Shown piece by piece: positions 54,895-64,000 of a DNA stretch of 64,000 bases; positions within the stretch are counted from its first letter, which is position 1, and every line of letters begins with the position of its first letter. The DNA is taken from assembly GCA_965200145.1 (NCBI GenBank), contig CBDATG010000002.1, positions 124,001 through 188,000 on the forward strand, read 5' to 3'. Under the pieces are notes generated by a model. That model had not been told where the DNA came from. It worked only from the letters and a program-made list of their open reading frames with translations, and made no database searches. This DNA comes from CBDATG01 sp965200145. Lineage in GTDB: Bacteria; Chloroflexota; Dehalococcoidia; Lucifugimonadales; Lucifugimonadaceae. The translations under genes were made by a program, and so were the position numbers.

Positions 54895-55722
54895 ATGCCA
54901 CGCGCCAGACTCGGCCAACATTTCCTCATTGACAACTCAGTCGCTCGTCGAATCGTGGATGCAGTTGACATCAGTGCAGGCGACCTGATCACGGAGATTG
55001 GCCCAGGGACGGGTTCACTTACGCGCTACTTGGTGCCCGCTGCGTCAAAGAATGGAGCTAGGGTGTTGCTCGTCGAGTTGGACGAACATCTCGCGTCAGA
55101 GTTAGAACGACGCTATGCGAAGACCGATGCAGCGACGGTAGTGCACGGCGACGCACGCGAACTGGACCTGATGAAGAGTTTCGGGGATGATGTCAGCCGA
55201 TACAAGGTGGTAGGCAATCTTCCTTACTACGCCGGAACTCCGATAGTTCGTCGGTTCCTTGAGTCTGATACGCCACCGGATTCGATGGTTGTGATGCTTC
55301 AACGCGAGGTCGCAATGGACATGGTTGCACCGCCTGGTCAAATGAGCCTTTTGTCGCTGGCTGTGCAGATTTATGCATCTGGACGCGTGCTGTTTACGGT
55401 TGAGCCGTCGGCGTTTCGCCCGCGTCCAGAGGTGCGCTCGTCCGTTGTTCAGATCACTCCTCATGAATCACCCAGAGTCGGGACCGAGATGCGCGAAGCG
55501 ATGTTTGAGGTCGCAAGGGCGTGTTTTCGAGGCAAGCGCAAGCAACTGCATAACTCATTGGCGCACGGTCTCGGGTTATCAGTCGATGAGAGCAAGAATC
55601 TTGGGCGAGACGCTGGCATCGACACAAGACGACGACCGGCGACATTGACGGTTGATGAGTGGGTTGGCTTGACGAGTGCTTGGATGGAGCTAACGTCGAT
55701 TCGAGACGGGACGGGCATTTGA
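54895..55722 (+). CDS. rsmA: 16S rRNA (adenine1518/1519-N6)-dimethyltransferase
   Basis: A 275-residue KsgA/RsmA methyltransferase that dimethylates two adenines in the 3' hairpin of 16S rRNA. It shows LGQHFLID at the N terminus, SAM motif I EIGPGTGSLT, acidic motif VELDE, and catalytic motif IV NLPYY. ATG 54895 is chosen over an upstream in-frame ATG (54847) because family proteins begin shortly before LGQHFL. It is followed by ispE, three bases after its stop, a common arrangement. Confidence 0.95.
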   Translation: MPRARLGQHFLIDNSVARRIVDAVDISAGDLITEIGPGTGSLTRYLVPAASKNGARVLLVELDEHLASELERRYAKTDAATVVHGDARELDLMKSFGDDVSRYKVVGNLPYYAGTPIVRRFLESDTPPDSMVVMLQREVAMDMVAPPGQMSLLSLAVQIYASGRVLFTVEPSAFRPRPEVRSSVVQITPHESPRVGTEMREAMFEVARACFRGKRKQLHNSLAHGLGLSVDESKNLGRDAGIDTRRRPATLTVDEWVGLTSAWMELTSIRDGTGI

Positions 55723-55725
55723 GTC

Positions 55726-56640
55726 ATGTCTCAAACAATTGACACGGCGGACCGTACGACGGTCATCGAGAATGCTTACGCTAAGCTGAACCTAACGCTT
55801 GAGGTGTTGCGGCGGCGCGACGACGGTTATCACGAAGTCGCTTCCGTCATGCAAACGATTGGGATATGCGATCGCGTGACTGTGCAGGAGTCTGACGGGC
55901 TCAGCGTCTCGTGCTCGTATCCATCGCTGACCGATTCTGACAACCTCGCCTGGCGCGCTGTAATGAACCTCGCCCACTTGGCTGACAGGAATCCGCATGT
56001 CGCAGTCCATATAGAGAAGCGGATTCCAGTGGCTGCAGGACTAGGAGGCGGTTCGGCCGACGCGGCGGCGGTGTTGCGAGGGGTTAACCGCCTTTGGAAA
56101 CTCGGGATGAGTTCTGCCGAGCTGGCGCGGCTCGGATCCGAGATCGGGTCGGACGTGCCTTTTCTGATTGACGGTGGAACCGCCTTAGTTACCGGAAGGG
56201 GTACCGAGGTCGAACCTTTGCCGGTTGCTAAGCTGGGAAGAATCGTCGTCGCGGTGCCCAAACCCGATGACAGACGGACACGACATCCATACACCAAGAC
56301 TCGTGTGATGTTTGAACATCTGCGTCCCCAGCTATTTACAAATGGGAGTTTGACGCGTCGATTGGCAACCCGCGTCAAACTGGGCGGCGATTGCCATCCG
56401 GGTTTTATGTTCAATGTGTTTCAGCGCATGGCACCGATAATCTTTCCCGACTGGGATCGGACTTTCAACGCCATGGCCCGTCTCGGCGCGCGTGATGTTT
56501 TCCTTACTGGCAGTGGTCCCTCTCTGTACACCTTCGCACCCGACAAGGAGACTGGCACCGTTTGGTCGGAGTTACTCAAACGTAGGGTTGAGTGCGACGC
56601 GTTTGCGACCGATGCTGTTGGTCCGGTGGCACTAGATTGA
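55726..56640 (+). CDS. ispE: 4-diphosphocytidyl-2-C-methyl-D-erythritol kinase
   Basis: GHMP kinase of the non-mevalonate (MEP) isoprenoid pathway, 304 residues. Motifs are AYAKLNLTLEVLRRRDDGYHEV at the N terminus, the ATP-binding PVAAGLGGGSADAAAVLRGVN, and the C-terminal FLTGSGPSLYTF. The conserved lysine and aspartate of the family are present. It forms a tight pair with rsmA and overlaps the start of the following small membrane-protein gene. Confidence 0.96.
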   Translation: MSQTIDTADRTTVIENAYAKLNLTLEVLRRRDDGYHEVASVMQTIGICDRVTVQESDGLSVSCSYPSLTDSDNLAWRAVMNLAHLADRNPHVAVHIEKRIPVAAGLGGGSADAAAVLRGVNRLWKLGMSSAELARLGSEIGSDVPFLIDGGTALVTGRGTEVEPLPVAKLGRIVVAVPKPDDRRTRHPYTKTRVMFEHLRPQLFTNGSLTRRLATRVKLGGDCHPGFMFNVFQRMAPIIFPDWDRTFNAMARLGARDVFLTGSGPSLYTFAPDKETGTVWSELLKRRVECDAFATDAVGPVALD

Positions 56641-57068
56641 CTCCCGTCCTTGATCTGTTAGCGGGGATGCTTGGCGGTGCATTGATGGCCATGACTTGGC
56701 TGGGATACGCGGCGATGGTGTTTGCATTCGATCCACCTCGAGCGATTAAACAACGCATCGAGTCCGGCAAGTCTGCTAGCACGACCATGGCAATTGCCAT
56801 GGGTACGTTACTGGGATTCGTAGTGGTCGGATGCGGTGCGGCATTATTGGCGGATGCCGCGATGGGAGGCATCGGCGGACGACTCTCGCTCGTTCCCAGC
56901 GGGCTCTATGCGGCTATGACGATCACCGTTGCAATAGTGGCAGCGGTTCCTCTTATAGGTTTCATGCACGACAAACTGACGCACCTTGCGATATGGGTTG
57001 CATTGGCTGTGGGAATCTACGGAGTGCTGATTCCCAACCTAGTGGTGGCGTTGCAGAACCGGATATAG
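56637..57068 (+). CDS. small integral membrane protein of unknown function
   Basis: About 143 residues with three to four hydrophobic segments (LLAGMLGGALMAMTWLGYAAM; TTMAIAMGTLLGFVVVGCGAALLAD; GLYAAMTITVAIVAAVPLIGF; LAIWVALAVGIYGVLIPNLVVAL) and short loops. Start assumed at TTG 56637 overlapping the ispE stop; ATG 56667 is an alternative. I recognise no family. Overlap with ispE suggests coexpression. Confidence 0.6.
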   Translation: MTPVLDLLAGMLGGALMAMTWLGYAAMVFAFDPPRAIKQRIESGKSASTTMAIAMGTLLGFVVVGCGAALLADAAMGGIGGRLSLVPSGLYAAMTITVAIVAAVPLIGFMHDKLTHLAIWVALAVGIYGVLIPNLVVALQNRI

Positions 57069-57204
57069 CGGTCTCAACGCCCCGGTCCAGGGTGTCCATA
57101 CAGGCGCGACCAGGCACGATGTCAAGTTGCGGCGCGCGAACGACCAGCGCGCAGTTGACAGGCTGATATGTGCGGACCGCGTTTCTCTGAAACGCGTTCG
57201 CGGG

Positions 57205-57675
57205 TTAGAGCGCCGCTAAGGCGGACTGCACATCGTCGTAATCGGGCTCGTTCAGCGGGGAATCCGAGACCCACGACCACGCTACGTTGCCGTTGGCATC
57301 TATCACGAAAACGGATCGCTGCGCGACGTTGTAACCTTCGATGCCCGCGAGATTCTCAAGAGTTACGCCGTATGCGGCGACGGTATTTCCGTTGAAGTCG
57401 CTCAGCAGTGGGAAGTTCAGTTTGTTCTGCTTGTGAAACTCCGCTTGGGAAAATGGTGGGTCCACCGATACGCCGAACACCTTAGCGTTCAAATCGTTGA
57501 ACTTGGCCAGCGAATCTCGGAAGGTGCACATCTCGGTCTGACACACGCCAGTGAAGGAGGCTGGGAAGAACGCCAGAACGACGGCCGAGCCGCGCTGGTC
57601 AGCGAGAGAGACAGTGTCTCCGTCAGTTGACCTCAATGTGAAGTTAGGTGCGGCATCGCCGTTCGATAGTGGCAT
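57205..57675 (-). CDS. thiol peroxidase, PrxQ/BCP-type peroxiredoxin
   Basis: A 156-residue peroxiredoxin. The peroxidatic cysteine is in FFPASFTGVC and a second cysteine five residues later (CQTEMC, a CX4C pair) marks the atypical two-cysteine PrxQ/BCP type. FGVSVDPPFS and FPLLSDFNG are further family blocks. The start is ATG 57675, with a GGAG about nine bases upstream; a longer open frame upstream is not peroxiredoxin-like. It reduces peroxides with thioredoxin. Confidence 0.92.
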   Translation of the reverse strand: MPLSNGDAAPNFTLRSTDGDTVSLADQRGSAVVLAFFPASFTGVCQTEMCTFRDSLAKFNDLNAKVFGVSVDPPFSQAEFHKQNKLNFPLLSDFNGNTVAAYGVTLENLAGIEGYNVAQRSVFVIDANGNVAWSWVSDSPLNEPDYDDVQSALAAL

Positions 57676-57900
57676 TAAAGCGTCTCCGATTGAGTGAATG
57701 ATGGTGGACAGTCGCAACTTGGATTTTACATGTGCTTGAACGACACTGATTCGCCAGCCCCGAGGGCGGGATGCAACTGAAGAGTTTAGACTCCGTTTCA
57801 ACGGATATCGCGCGCGGCGGTAAGAATCAGACTCCGATGGACGGGTGACTGCGGTCGTTGTATTCGCTCAGCGCGTGCCTTGGAACGGGAACACCACGAA

Positions 57901-58998
57901 ATGGATGAGTTGACAATGGGAACTGGATCGGACCCAAAGCGGATTTTGGTTGTGGGCGCGGGCGCAGTAGGCAGCTATTTGGGCGGTTGGTTGTCGCATA
58001 CGGGACATGATGTCGTGTTCGCCGACTCTTGGGGAGAGCAGGTAGACGCGATCAACAAAAACGGATTGCAGGTCTCCGGTCCGCACGAAACTTTCGTCAC
58101 GCGTCCAGTAGCGTTCCACCTTCATCAATCGCAGTCACTCGCGCTTGCGCCGCCGTTTGACATTGCAATCGTAGCGGTGAAGGCATTTGACACTGCTTGG
58201 GCTACGAAGTTCGCGGAGCGGTACGTCGCGCCTAGTGGCTACTTCGTTTCAGCACAGAACTGCCTACCGGATGAGACCATGGCCGGCATGGTCGGTGCTT
58301 CGAGATGCGTAGGTTTGATCATGTCGTCGATAGCGGTCAGGATGGACGGTCCTGGCGTTGTACAGCGCGCAGGTTCCAAACGAAGACGCGACCTCGGGCA
58401 CATCGTCTTCCGGGCTGGGGAACACGACGGGTCAATTTCGGAGCGAGCGTCGGGGTTGGTATCGATCCTAGAGCCTGTAGATGGTGGCATGGTGACCGAC
58501 AATCTTGCTGGAGAGCGCTGGGCGAAGCTGTGCCAGAACAGCATGGGAAATCCAGTCGTCGCCGCAACGATGTGTGGCATGGCGACTTTGGCCGCAACAC
58601 CTCGCGCACGAGAGCTACAGATCAGACTCGCGAGCGAATCGGCGAGGGTAGGGCTGAAACAAGGGTTAGCCGTTGAGAAGTTCGGCGGCGCGCCGGCGGA
58701 ACGTTGGGCAGAGGCTCGCGAAGATGGCGCGGTGTATGAGGAGCTGAGCTCGATGATGGCGGAGTCTGCCGGTGCAGGAAGCGGTGACTGGTACCCATCG
58801 ATGGGGCAAGATGTGCAGAACGGTCGGCCAACTGAGATCGACTTCATGAACGGCGAGGTGTTGCGTCGCGGCGAGGAGTTGGGAAACGATGTTCCTGTCA
58901 CTAGGGCGACGGTGGACGTTGTACGTCGGATCGATCGCGGCGAGCTCGTGCCGGACATCTCGAACGCCGACGCGATTCTGTCGGCCGCGGGCTATTGA
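57901..58998 (+). CDS. 2-dehydropantoate 2-reductase-family (ApbA/PanE) dehydrogenase
   Basis: A 365-residue protein of the ketopantoate reductase family. The Rossmann motif ILVVGAGAVGSYLGGWLSHTGHDV (about residues 15-38) is clear, with the conserved central KAFDT, NCLPDE, and NLAGERWAKLCQNSMGNPV segments carrying the catalytic lysine. It is about 50 residues longer than E. coli PanE, and no pantothenate genes are adjacent, so the substrate may be another 2-oxo acid. ATG 57901 is preferred; an in-frame TTG 21 bases earlier is possible. Confidence 0.85.
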   Translation: MDELTMGTGSDPKRILVVGAGAVGSYLGGWLSHTGHDVVFADSWGEQVDAINKNGLQVSGPHETFVTRPVAFHLHQSQSLALAPPFDIAIVAVKAFDTAWATKFAERYVAPSGYFVSAQNCLPDETMAGMVGASRCVGLIMSSIAVRMDGPGVVQRAGSKRRRDLGHIVFRAGEHDGSISERASGLVSILEPVDGGMVTDNLAGERWAKLCQNSMGNPVVAATMCGMATLAATPRARELQIRLASESARVGLKQGLAVEKFGGAPAERWAEAREDGAVYEELSSMMAESAGAGSGDWYPSMGQDVQNGRPTEIDFMNGEVLRRGEELGNDVPVTRATVDVVRRIDRGELVPDISNADAILSAAGY

Positions 58999-59032
58999 TT
59001 TCGGATACTCGGACGTATTGGAGTACCGGGCG

Positions 59033-61858
59033 ATGACGCACCCTCGCGACGAGACCCTCATAGCGCTCGATCTAGAGACTACAGGCATCAACGCGGGCCG
59101 TGATCGCGTCCTTGAAGTCGGTGCGGTCAAGTTTCGAGGTGATGAGGAGCTGGAGCGATTCGAGGTGCTTGTTAATCCAGGCATCGAGATTCCGCCGTTC
59201 ATAACCAACCTGACCGGCATAACTCAGCGAGATGTCGACTTTTCACCGGAGTGGCACCAGGTACGCGATGACGTTAATTCGTTTATCGGGGATTGCCGCC
59301 TTGTCGGGCATCGCGTCGCCTTCGATGCGCAATTCCTGCGCGCCAACGGGGTGCCGGTGCATGGAGGAACTTACGACACATTTGATTTGGCGCGCTTTGT
59401 CCTGCCGGCTGGTCCTGAATTCGGACTTGGTCGCTTAGTCGAGCACTTTGGATTAACACTCGATAACGCTCACCGTGCCTTGCCAGATGCGGTGGCCAGC
59501 AAGGACATATTCCTGTTGTTGTTGGCAGAGATCGAGAAGCTGCCAACACAGATGCTTTCAACCCTGTCGCGTCTAGCGCCGGAGGACGTGTGGTCGGTGT
59601 CAAGCTTGGCCCGGAGCATTCTCGAATCATCTCGGGACTTGCTAGTCGATCGCCAGTACAGCCGGCATGGATTTGACGAGGACGCGCTCATCGAAAAGCT
59701 GGTGCTGAATGATGTCCCGCGTTTCTACAGTGACATCGACTCGGAAGACGGCGGAGTTGGCGAGCACTTCGTGGAGCGGGTTGATGCGCTATTCGGAGAC
59801 CACGGACTGCTGGGGCGTGCGCTATCTGGATTTGAGGAGCGGTCTGGTCAGCGCGAAATGGCGCGCGCGGTCGCCAAAAGCCTGGCCGAAGGAACAAACG
59901 CGATAGTCGAGGCGGGCACTGGAATCGGCAAGACTCTGGCGTATCTGATACCGGCGGCTATGTGGTCACAGGAAACCGGCATTCAGGTAGTCGTGTCAAC
60001 CAACACGATCAACTTGCAAGAGCAGCTACTGCACAAAGACTTCGCGGTGGTGCGTGATGTGTTGGCACAGTTGACGGGGCACGAACTGCAGGCGGCACAG
60101 CTCAAAGGGCGTTCGAACTATCTGTGCTACAAGCGTTGGCTTGATGCGATTGGTCAGCAGCAGTCCGTTTCCGGCGATGCGCGGGTATTGGCGCAATGCT
60201 TGAACTGGCTGCCCACCACGGACACCGGAGACTCCGCCGAGCTTGCGCTGTCTATCGACTCTGGCAGGTTCAGGCAGTTCTCTGCGGAGGGATGTCCGCC
60301 GTCGCGCGGTCGACCTAGCTACCCGTGCAAGGGTCCGCCGTGCTTCATGCTCAAAGCCAGATCGAAAGCTGGGAGCGCGGATGTCGTGATCGTGAATCAC
60401 TCGCTACTGATTCTCGACCGCATCAACGCCACTGGCATCGTCTCTGAAGACGCGGCGTTGATCATCGATGAGGCGCACCATCTGCAGGCGACGGCCACGG
60501 ACCAACTCGGGTTCTGGATCCGCGAGTCGGTGCTAATGTCCGAATTGGACTCGCTCGCCGATCCGTCGGGTGTGATACCACGATTGGCCAATCTGGCGGC
60601 GCGTCTAGATTCGAGTGACGATGGCGAGAACACGTCCGCCGAGTGGCAGACGCAGGTGTACGATGCTGTTCGTGGCGCGCGGCGACATGGCCGAAGATTC
60701 TTCGAGGAGTTACAGCAGTACACCTCGGGCGCGACGCGTCGGCTGGGTTCGCGCGAGATGCGGATCCTCGGTAGCACGCGGATCGACCCGGACTGGCGAC
60801 CGGTCGTTGAGCATTGGGCATCGCTCGCGCCAGAGTTGAATCGAATCATCCAGGGAGTCAACAAGATGCTCTCGGCGATCGAAGAGGATGCTGGCCCCGA
60901 TGACGCTACCTTTATCAACGCCTCCGCGTTGCAGGAGAGCATGGTCAAGTGCCATATGGGATTGGGTGGTGCGGTAGAGGAACCTGACCCGAACTATGTT
61001 TACTGGACGACGGTTGATGAACGAAGGAACTTAGATGTTGAAGTGCGCGGTGCACCGTTGGACGTATCCGAAGTCTTGGGCGAAAAGCTGTTCTCGCTAG
61101 AGCGTCCCACGGTGTTGACTGGTGCGACGCTGTCATCGCAGGGCGACTTTGGCCGATTCGCTGACGATATTGGCATCGGTGAACGCGAAGAGTTGTCGTT
61201 GTCGTCACCGTTCGACTTCTCGCGCGCGGCGATGATCATCGTTCCCGAGGACATTCCAGCACCGAGCGAGCCCGGGTATTCCGATGCCGTCGCGCGCATG
61301 TTGAAGGCCGTGTGTGCGAACACCGACGGCAGGACTCTGGCGTTATTCACCGCGAACTCTGCCCTCAATAGCGCGCACAGCCAGCTCTACCAATATTTGA
61401 GCGGTAGCGAGACGGTCCTCCTGGCACAAGGTCGGGACGGTCCTCCGGCTAGAGTGTTGCGATTGTTCAACGAAGCGAGACGAGCAGTTGCACTGGGATC
61501 CATGGCAATGTGGGAAGGCATTGACTTGGAAGATGCGTCGATAAAGTCGCTTGTCATGACTCGATTGCCGTTTCCCGTTCCGACGGATCCGATTCACGCA
61601 TCGCGTTCGGAGCGTTTGGATAACCCATTCAACGACTACATGGTGCCCGAAGCGGTCATGAAGTTCCGTCAGGGTTTCGGCCGATTGATCCGCAGTCACT
61701 CCGATCGCGGCGTGTTCGTCGTATTGGACAGACGCATCCTCACGGCAAAGTATGCGATCCGATTCCAACGTTCCATCCCACGATGTCCGGTGCAACGCGT
61801 CACCTTGGCGACGCTTGGCGAATACGTGGGAAAATGGCATGACTACGTTGATGCCTGA
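59033..61858 (+). CDS. dinG: DinG-family helicase with N-terminal DEDDh exonuclease
   Basis: A 941-residue protein. Residues 1-165 form a DnaQ-like 3'-5' exonuclease (ALDLETTG, GHRVAFDAQFL, HRALPDA). The rest is an XPD/DinG-type superfamily 2 helicase: Walker A EAGTGIGKTLAYL near 290, a cysteine set for a [4Fe-4S] cluster (NYLCYKRW, GCPPSRG, YPCKGPPC), DEAH box IIDEAHH, and C-terminal motifs ending GFGRLIRSHSDRGVFVVLDRR. The exonuclease-DinG arrangement is known in Gram-positive bacteria. ATG 59033 is chosen by alignment; upstream residues are not family-like. Confidence 0.93.
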   Translation: MTHPRDETLIALDLETTGINAGRDRVLEVGAVKFRGDEELERFEVLVNPGIEIPPFITNLTGITQRDVDFSPEWHQVRDDVNSFIGDCRLVGHRVAFDAQFLRANGVPVHGGTYDTFDLARFVLPAGPEFGLGRLVEHFGLTLDNAHRALPDAVASKDIFLLLLAEIEKLPTQMLSTLSRLAPEDVWSVSSLARSILESSRDLLVDRQYSRHGFDEDALIEKLVLNDVPRFYSDIDSEDGGVGEHFVERVDALFGDHGLLGRALSGFEERSGQREMARAVAKSLAEGTNAIVEAGTGIGKTLAYLIPAAMWSQETGIQVVVSTNTINLQEQLLHKDFAVVRDVLAQLTGHELQAAQLKGRSNYLCYKRWLDAIGQQQSVSGDARVLAQCLNWLPTTDTGDSAELALSIDSGRFRQFSAEGCPPSRGRPSYPCKGPPCFMLKARSKAGSADVVIVNHSLLILDRINATGIVSEDAALIIDEAHHLQATATDQLGFWIRESVLMSELDSLADPSGVIPRLANLAARLDSSDDGENTSAEWQTQVYDAVRGARRHGRRFFEELQQYTSGATRRLGSREMRILGSTRIDPDWRPVVEHWASLAPELNRIIQGVNKMLSAIEEDAGPDDATFINASALQESMVKCHMGLGGAVEEPDPNYVYWTTVDERRNLDVEVRGAPLDVSEVLGEKLFSLERPTVLTGATLSSQGDFGRFADDIGIGEREELSLSSPFDFSRAAMIIVPEDIPAPSEPGYSDAVARMLKAVCANTDGRTLALFTANSALNSAHSQLYQYLSGSETVLLAQGRDGPPARVLRLFNEARRAVALGSMAMWEGIDLEDASIKSLVMTRLPFPVPTDPIHASRSERLDNPFNDYMVPEAVMKFRQGFGRLIRSHSDRGVFVVLDRRILTAKYAIRFQRSIPRCPVQRVTLATLGEYVGKWHDYVDA

Positions 61859-62747
61859 TCGGAGCTCTCCGAAGCGCAACGCCGATGACGCGTTGAGTTG
61901 GAATTGGCAACGGCTAGAGATTGGCGCGGTAGATCTGGCCGAGACGCTAGACGGTGGGCAGGCGTTTCGATGGCACGAGGTAGAACCGTCAACGTACGAG
62001 GGAGTCATCGGCGAAGATCAAGTCAAGTTGCGTAGCGACGACAACGACACCTACGTCGCAGTCCGAGATTCGTGCGGCGATGAAGGTGCTCGCGAATCTG
62101 CTCTTGATTACTTGGCCACAGGGCGCCGACCCAGCGCGATGTTCGATGTGTTTGCGAAAGAACCTTGGGCAACACAATCCGCCATGGAACGCGCACCGTT
62201 GCGTGTGCTGAGGCAGGATCCATGGGAATGTTTGGCGGCATTTATATGCTCTCAGAACTCAAATATGGTGCGGATAAAGCAATTAGTGGCAAAGCTAGCG
62301 GGATATGGTGAAATGCTTGACAAGGACGAGGAACAATATATTTTCCCAAAATCTGAAGTGATAGCTGGGATAGGTGAACACCTACTACGCGAGATGCGAT
62401 TTGGTTATCGCGCCCCGCACTTGGCGCGAGTCGCGAGAATAGTGAGCGATCGTGGCGACTGGCTTTGGAGCTTAAGGAATGCTACCTATGACGATGCGAA
62501 GAGTGAGTTGATGGGTCTGCCGGGTGTCGGTCCGAAGGTCGCGGATTGCGTGTTGGCGTATTCGCTAGACAAGGGGGAATCGTTCCCGGTAGATGTGCAT
62601 GTGATGCGAGCGATGCGACGGCTCTACGATCTCCCGGAGCACGCAAAGGTCAACGACGTAGCCGAGTGGGCACGGGATCGATTCGGAGATTGGTCATCAC
62701 TTGTTCAGCTGTACGTGTTTAGGGACGAGGTGAACCGGGGCACCTAG
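61839..62747 (+). CDS. 8-oxoguanine DNA glycosylase, OGG1-type
   Basis: A 302-residue HhH-GPD base-excision enzyme. The helix-hairpin-helix LMGLPGVGPKVADCVLAYSL carries the catalytic lysine, followed 18 residues later by the catalytic aspartate in FPVDVHVMRAMR. The N-terminal DGGQAFRWHEV and QNSNMVRIKQLVAKL segments match OGG1 rather than MutY or Nth, and no Fe-S cysteine set is present. It overlaps the dinG-like gene by about 20 bases; ATG 61851 is an alternative start. Confidence 0.92.
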   Translation: MTTLMPDRSSPKRNADDALSWNWQRLEIGAVDLAETLDGGQAFRWHEVEPSTYEGVIGEDQVKLRSDDNDTYVAVRDSCGDEGARESALDYLATGRRPSAMFDVFAKEPWATQSAMERAPLRVLRQDPWECLAAFICSQNSNMVRIKQLVAKLAGYGEMLDKDEEQYIFPKSEVIAGIGEHLLREMRFGYRAPHLARVARIVSDRGDWLWSLRNATYDDAKSELMGLPGVGPKVADCVLAYSLDKGESFPVDVHVMRAMRRLYDLPEHAKVNDVAEWARDRFGDWSSLVQLYVFRDEVNRGT

Positions 62748-62770
62748 GCTTCGGATCATGATTTGAGGCG

Positions 62771-64000
62771 TTAGGTGGCGTTGGACCCGTGTCTTCGTCG
62801 GACGTATTCGACCTCGTCTTCCCGTGTCGCGATCCGGTCATCTATGCGGAGGTTGGTGAGTTCTCTCAGGATTGCGCCAATCTCTGGTCCAGTTTGAATA
62901 CCTAACTCTTCAACATCCCGGCCGCTTAAGTGAGGCTTAGTGTGCCGAGCTACCTCGTGGATCCGTTGCAATCTCGCCGCGAGATGTTGACGACCAACGA
63001 ACATCGTGGTCGCGCGGACGACTCGATAATCGAATTGACGCAATTTAACCGCGACCTCGCTATCTGACAGCGAGTCCCAATCTGTCGATTCGAAGACGGA
63101 TCTGATTTTGATTGTGTCGTCAAGCAAGTCTTGCCATCGCCTAGTTAAAGGCAAGTTTTGGGAAACGTTCCTTGATGCTCGTTTGTCCAGAAGCTGCAGG
63201 AATGTCGCGAACCTAGAGTCGGCACCGTATAGGTCTGGTTCCTGCCCTAGCACATTGACTTTCGTCTTGGAAATCGGCTCCATCAGCAGTGCCCGCGTCA
63301 GTCCGAACTCTTGGGCCAAGTCCACGATTCCGCGTAGGTTCTCATGCGGTTCGAACCAGCGTGCGAATTCGGCGAATAACCTGTTGGGCGAACTGGCGAG
63401 AAACGTGGACAGAGCCGGTAACGCGCGGTTCAGGTTGTCGGCCGTATCTCGCTCGATCCTCAGGTCGTACCTAGCGGCCAATCTGATCCCCCTAAGCATC
63501 CGGGTCGGGTCTTCATGGAACGCCTCTTGGTGCAACACGCGGAGGGTTGAGCTGGCGGAGTCTGCAAGCCCGTTGAAAGGGTTGTGGAACCTGCCAAAAC
63601 CCTGCGGTGTGAGTCCCACCGCCATGGCATTCACCGTGAAGTCGCGCCTTGGAAGGTCTTCGCGAATGTGAGGCACAAGCCTGATCGTTGGCAGCGAGCC
63701 GTGCGGTTGATATGTGTCCCGTCGGGCGGCTGCAAGCTCAACGGTGTGCCCACTGATTTGGACGCGGCAAGTCTGGAACATTGAACGCGTCAGCACACTC
63801 GATTCCTTGCAACGTTTCACGCAGGAATCTGCGATGTTGTGCACATCTCCTGCCACTACGATGTCTGGTATCTGATGAGGTGATTTGACACCGAGAACGG
63901 CATCCCGGATGATGCCGCCAACTAACCAAGCCCTAGCATCTTGCGAACGTGCTACGGCTCCCACGACTCGGATTGCATGTGCAACTCCGGGTTCTATGTG
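62771..64000 (-). CDS. CCA tRNA nucleotidyltransferase / poly(A) polymerase family, 5' end off the window
   Basis: The frame is open from the stop near 62771 to the right edge, so the N terminus is missing. It has the class II nucleotidyltransferase head: WLVGGIIRDAVLG, a DIVVAGD motif (aspartates for metal), RRDTYQPHGSLP, and RRDFTVNAMAVGL...FNGLAD, followed by the tRNA-binding helical domain with RMLRGIRLAARYDLRIE. It adds or repairs the CCA end of tRNAs. A GTG at 63964 could be mistaken for the start, but coding continues upstream of it. Confidence 0.92.
   Translation of the reverse strand, partial: HIEPGVAHAIRVVGAVARSQDARAWLVGGIIRDAVLGVKSPHQIPDIVVAGDVHNIADSCVKRCKESSVLTRSMFQTCRVQISGHTVELAAARRDTYQPHGSLPTIRLVPHIREDLPRRDFTVNAMAVGLTPQGFGRFHNPFNGLADSASSTLRVLHQEAFHEDPTRMLRGIRLAARYDLRIERDTADNLNRALPALSTFLASSPNRLFAEFARWFEPHENLRGIVDLAQEFGLTRALLMEPISKTKVNVLGQEPDLYGADSRFATFLQLLDKRASRNVSQNLPLTRRWQDLLDDTIKIRSVFESTDWDSLSDSEVAVKLRQFDYRVVRATTMFVGRQHLAARLQRIHEVARHTKPHLSGRDVEELGIQTGPEIGAILRELTNLRIDDRIATREDEVEYVRRRHGSNAT

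Overview
The window looks like chromosome of a free-living, mid-GC bacterium, most plausibly Chloroflexota (Dehalococcoidia/SAR202-like). The grounds are indirect: a tRNA-Leu-type T-box leader before a complete ilv-leu operon, a large SRP RNA with an Alu domain, two enolase-superfamily (mandelate racemase-like) genes, a DUF1385 protein and a HisH-HisA fusion. No rRNA gene or phylogenetic marker analysis is available, so the placement is an inference. Gene density is high, with many overlapping start/stop junctions and no insertion sequence or CRISPR array seen.

Layout. 1-801: partial GNAT acetyltransferase (-). 915-11095: branched-chain amino acid operon, T-box leader - ilvB - ilvN - ilvC - leuA - leuC - DUF4328-like membrane protein - leuD - leuB. 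11276-19823: gyrA, an MMPL transporter, a CrtC-like lipoprotein, a flavin reductase, rplU-rpmA-rpmE and a DUF1385 protein. 19731-23936 (-): a 1401-residue fibronectin type III surface protein. 24235-27633 (-): hisIE, hisF, a hisH-hisA fusion and a cobalamin adenosyltransferase, all overlapping. 27721-29118: erpA-like and ygfZ-like Fe-S genes. 29140-32451 (-): a single-chain restriction-modification enzyme next to tRNA-Gly. 32688-40951: enolase-superfamily enzyme, ATP sulfurylase with a degenerate APS-kinase tail, a minus-strand trio (PLP enzyme, ThDP enzyme, VIT1/CCC1 transporter) and galU. 41038-50077: lepA followed by a tandemly duplicated accessory module. 50168-64000: peptidase/hydrolase pair, second enolase-superfamily enzyme, large SRP RNA, rsmA, ispE, small membrane protein, peroxiredoxin, ketopantoate reductase-like gene, DinG-type helicase with exonuclease, OGG1-type glycosylase and a partial CCA-adding enzyme.

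The most unusual region is 42502-48744. A unit of about 3.1 kb (5' end of lepA, divergent promoter, AAA ATPase, small PD-(D/E)XK-like protein, metallo-beta-lactamase-fold gene) occurs twice in direct tandem. The repeated lepA part is a decayed remnant, and the first metallo-beta-lactamase gene is cut short by a nonsense codon and by the duplication joint. The outer arms (promoter, first ~55 ATPase codons, metallo-beta-lactamase 5' end) are almost identical between copies. The ATPase middle and the nuclease-like gene have diverged strongly. I interpret this as a candidate two-gene ATPase-nuclease conflict or defence system whose core is exchanged through conserved recombination arms. Function is inferred from motifs and layout only.

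The metabolic genes fit together as branched-chain amino acid synthesis under leucine-tRNA control, histidine synthesis, sulfate activation, Fe-S assembly, isoprenoid synthesis, and acid-sugar or carboxylate catabolism through the enolase-superfamily and ThDP/PLP enzymes.
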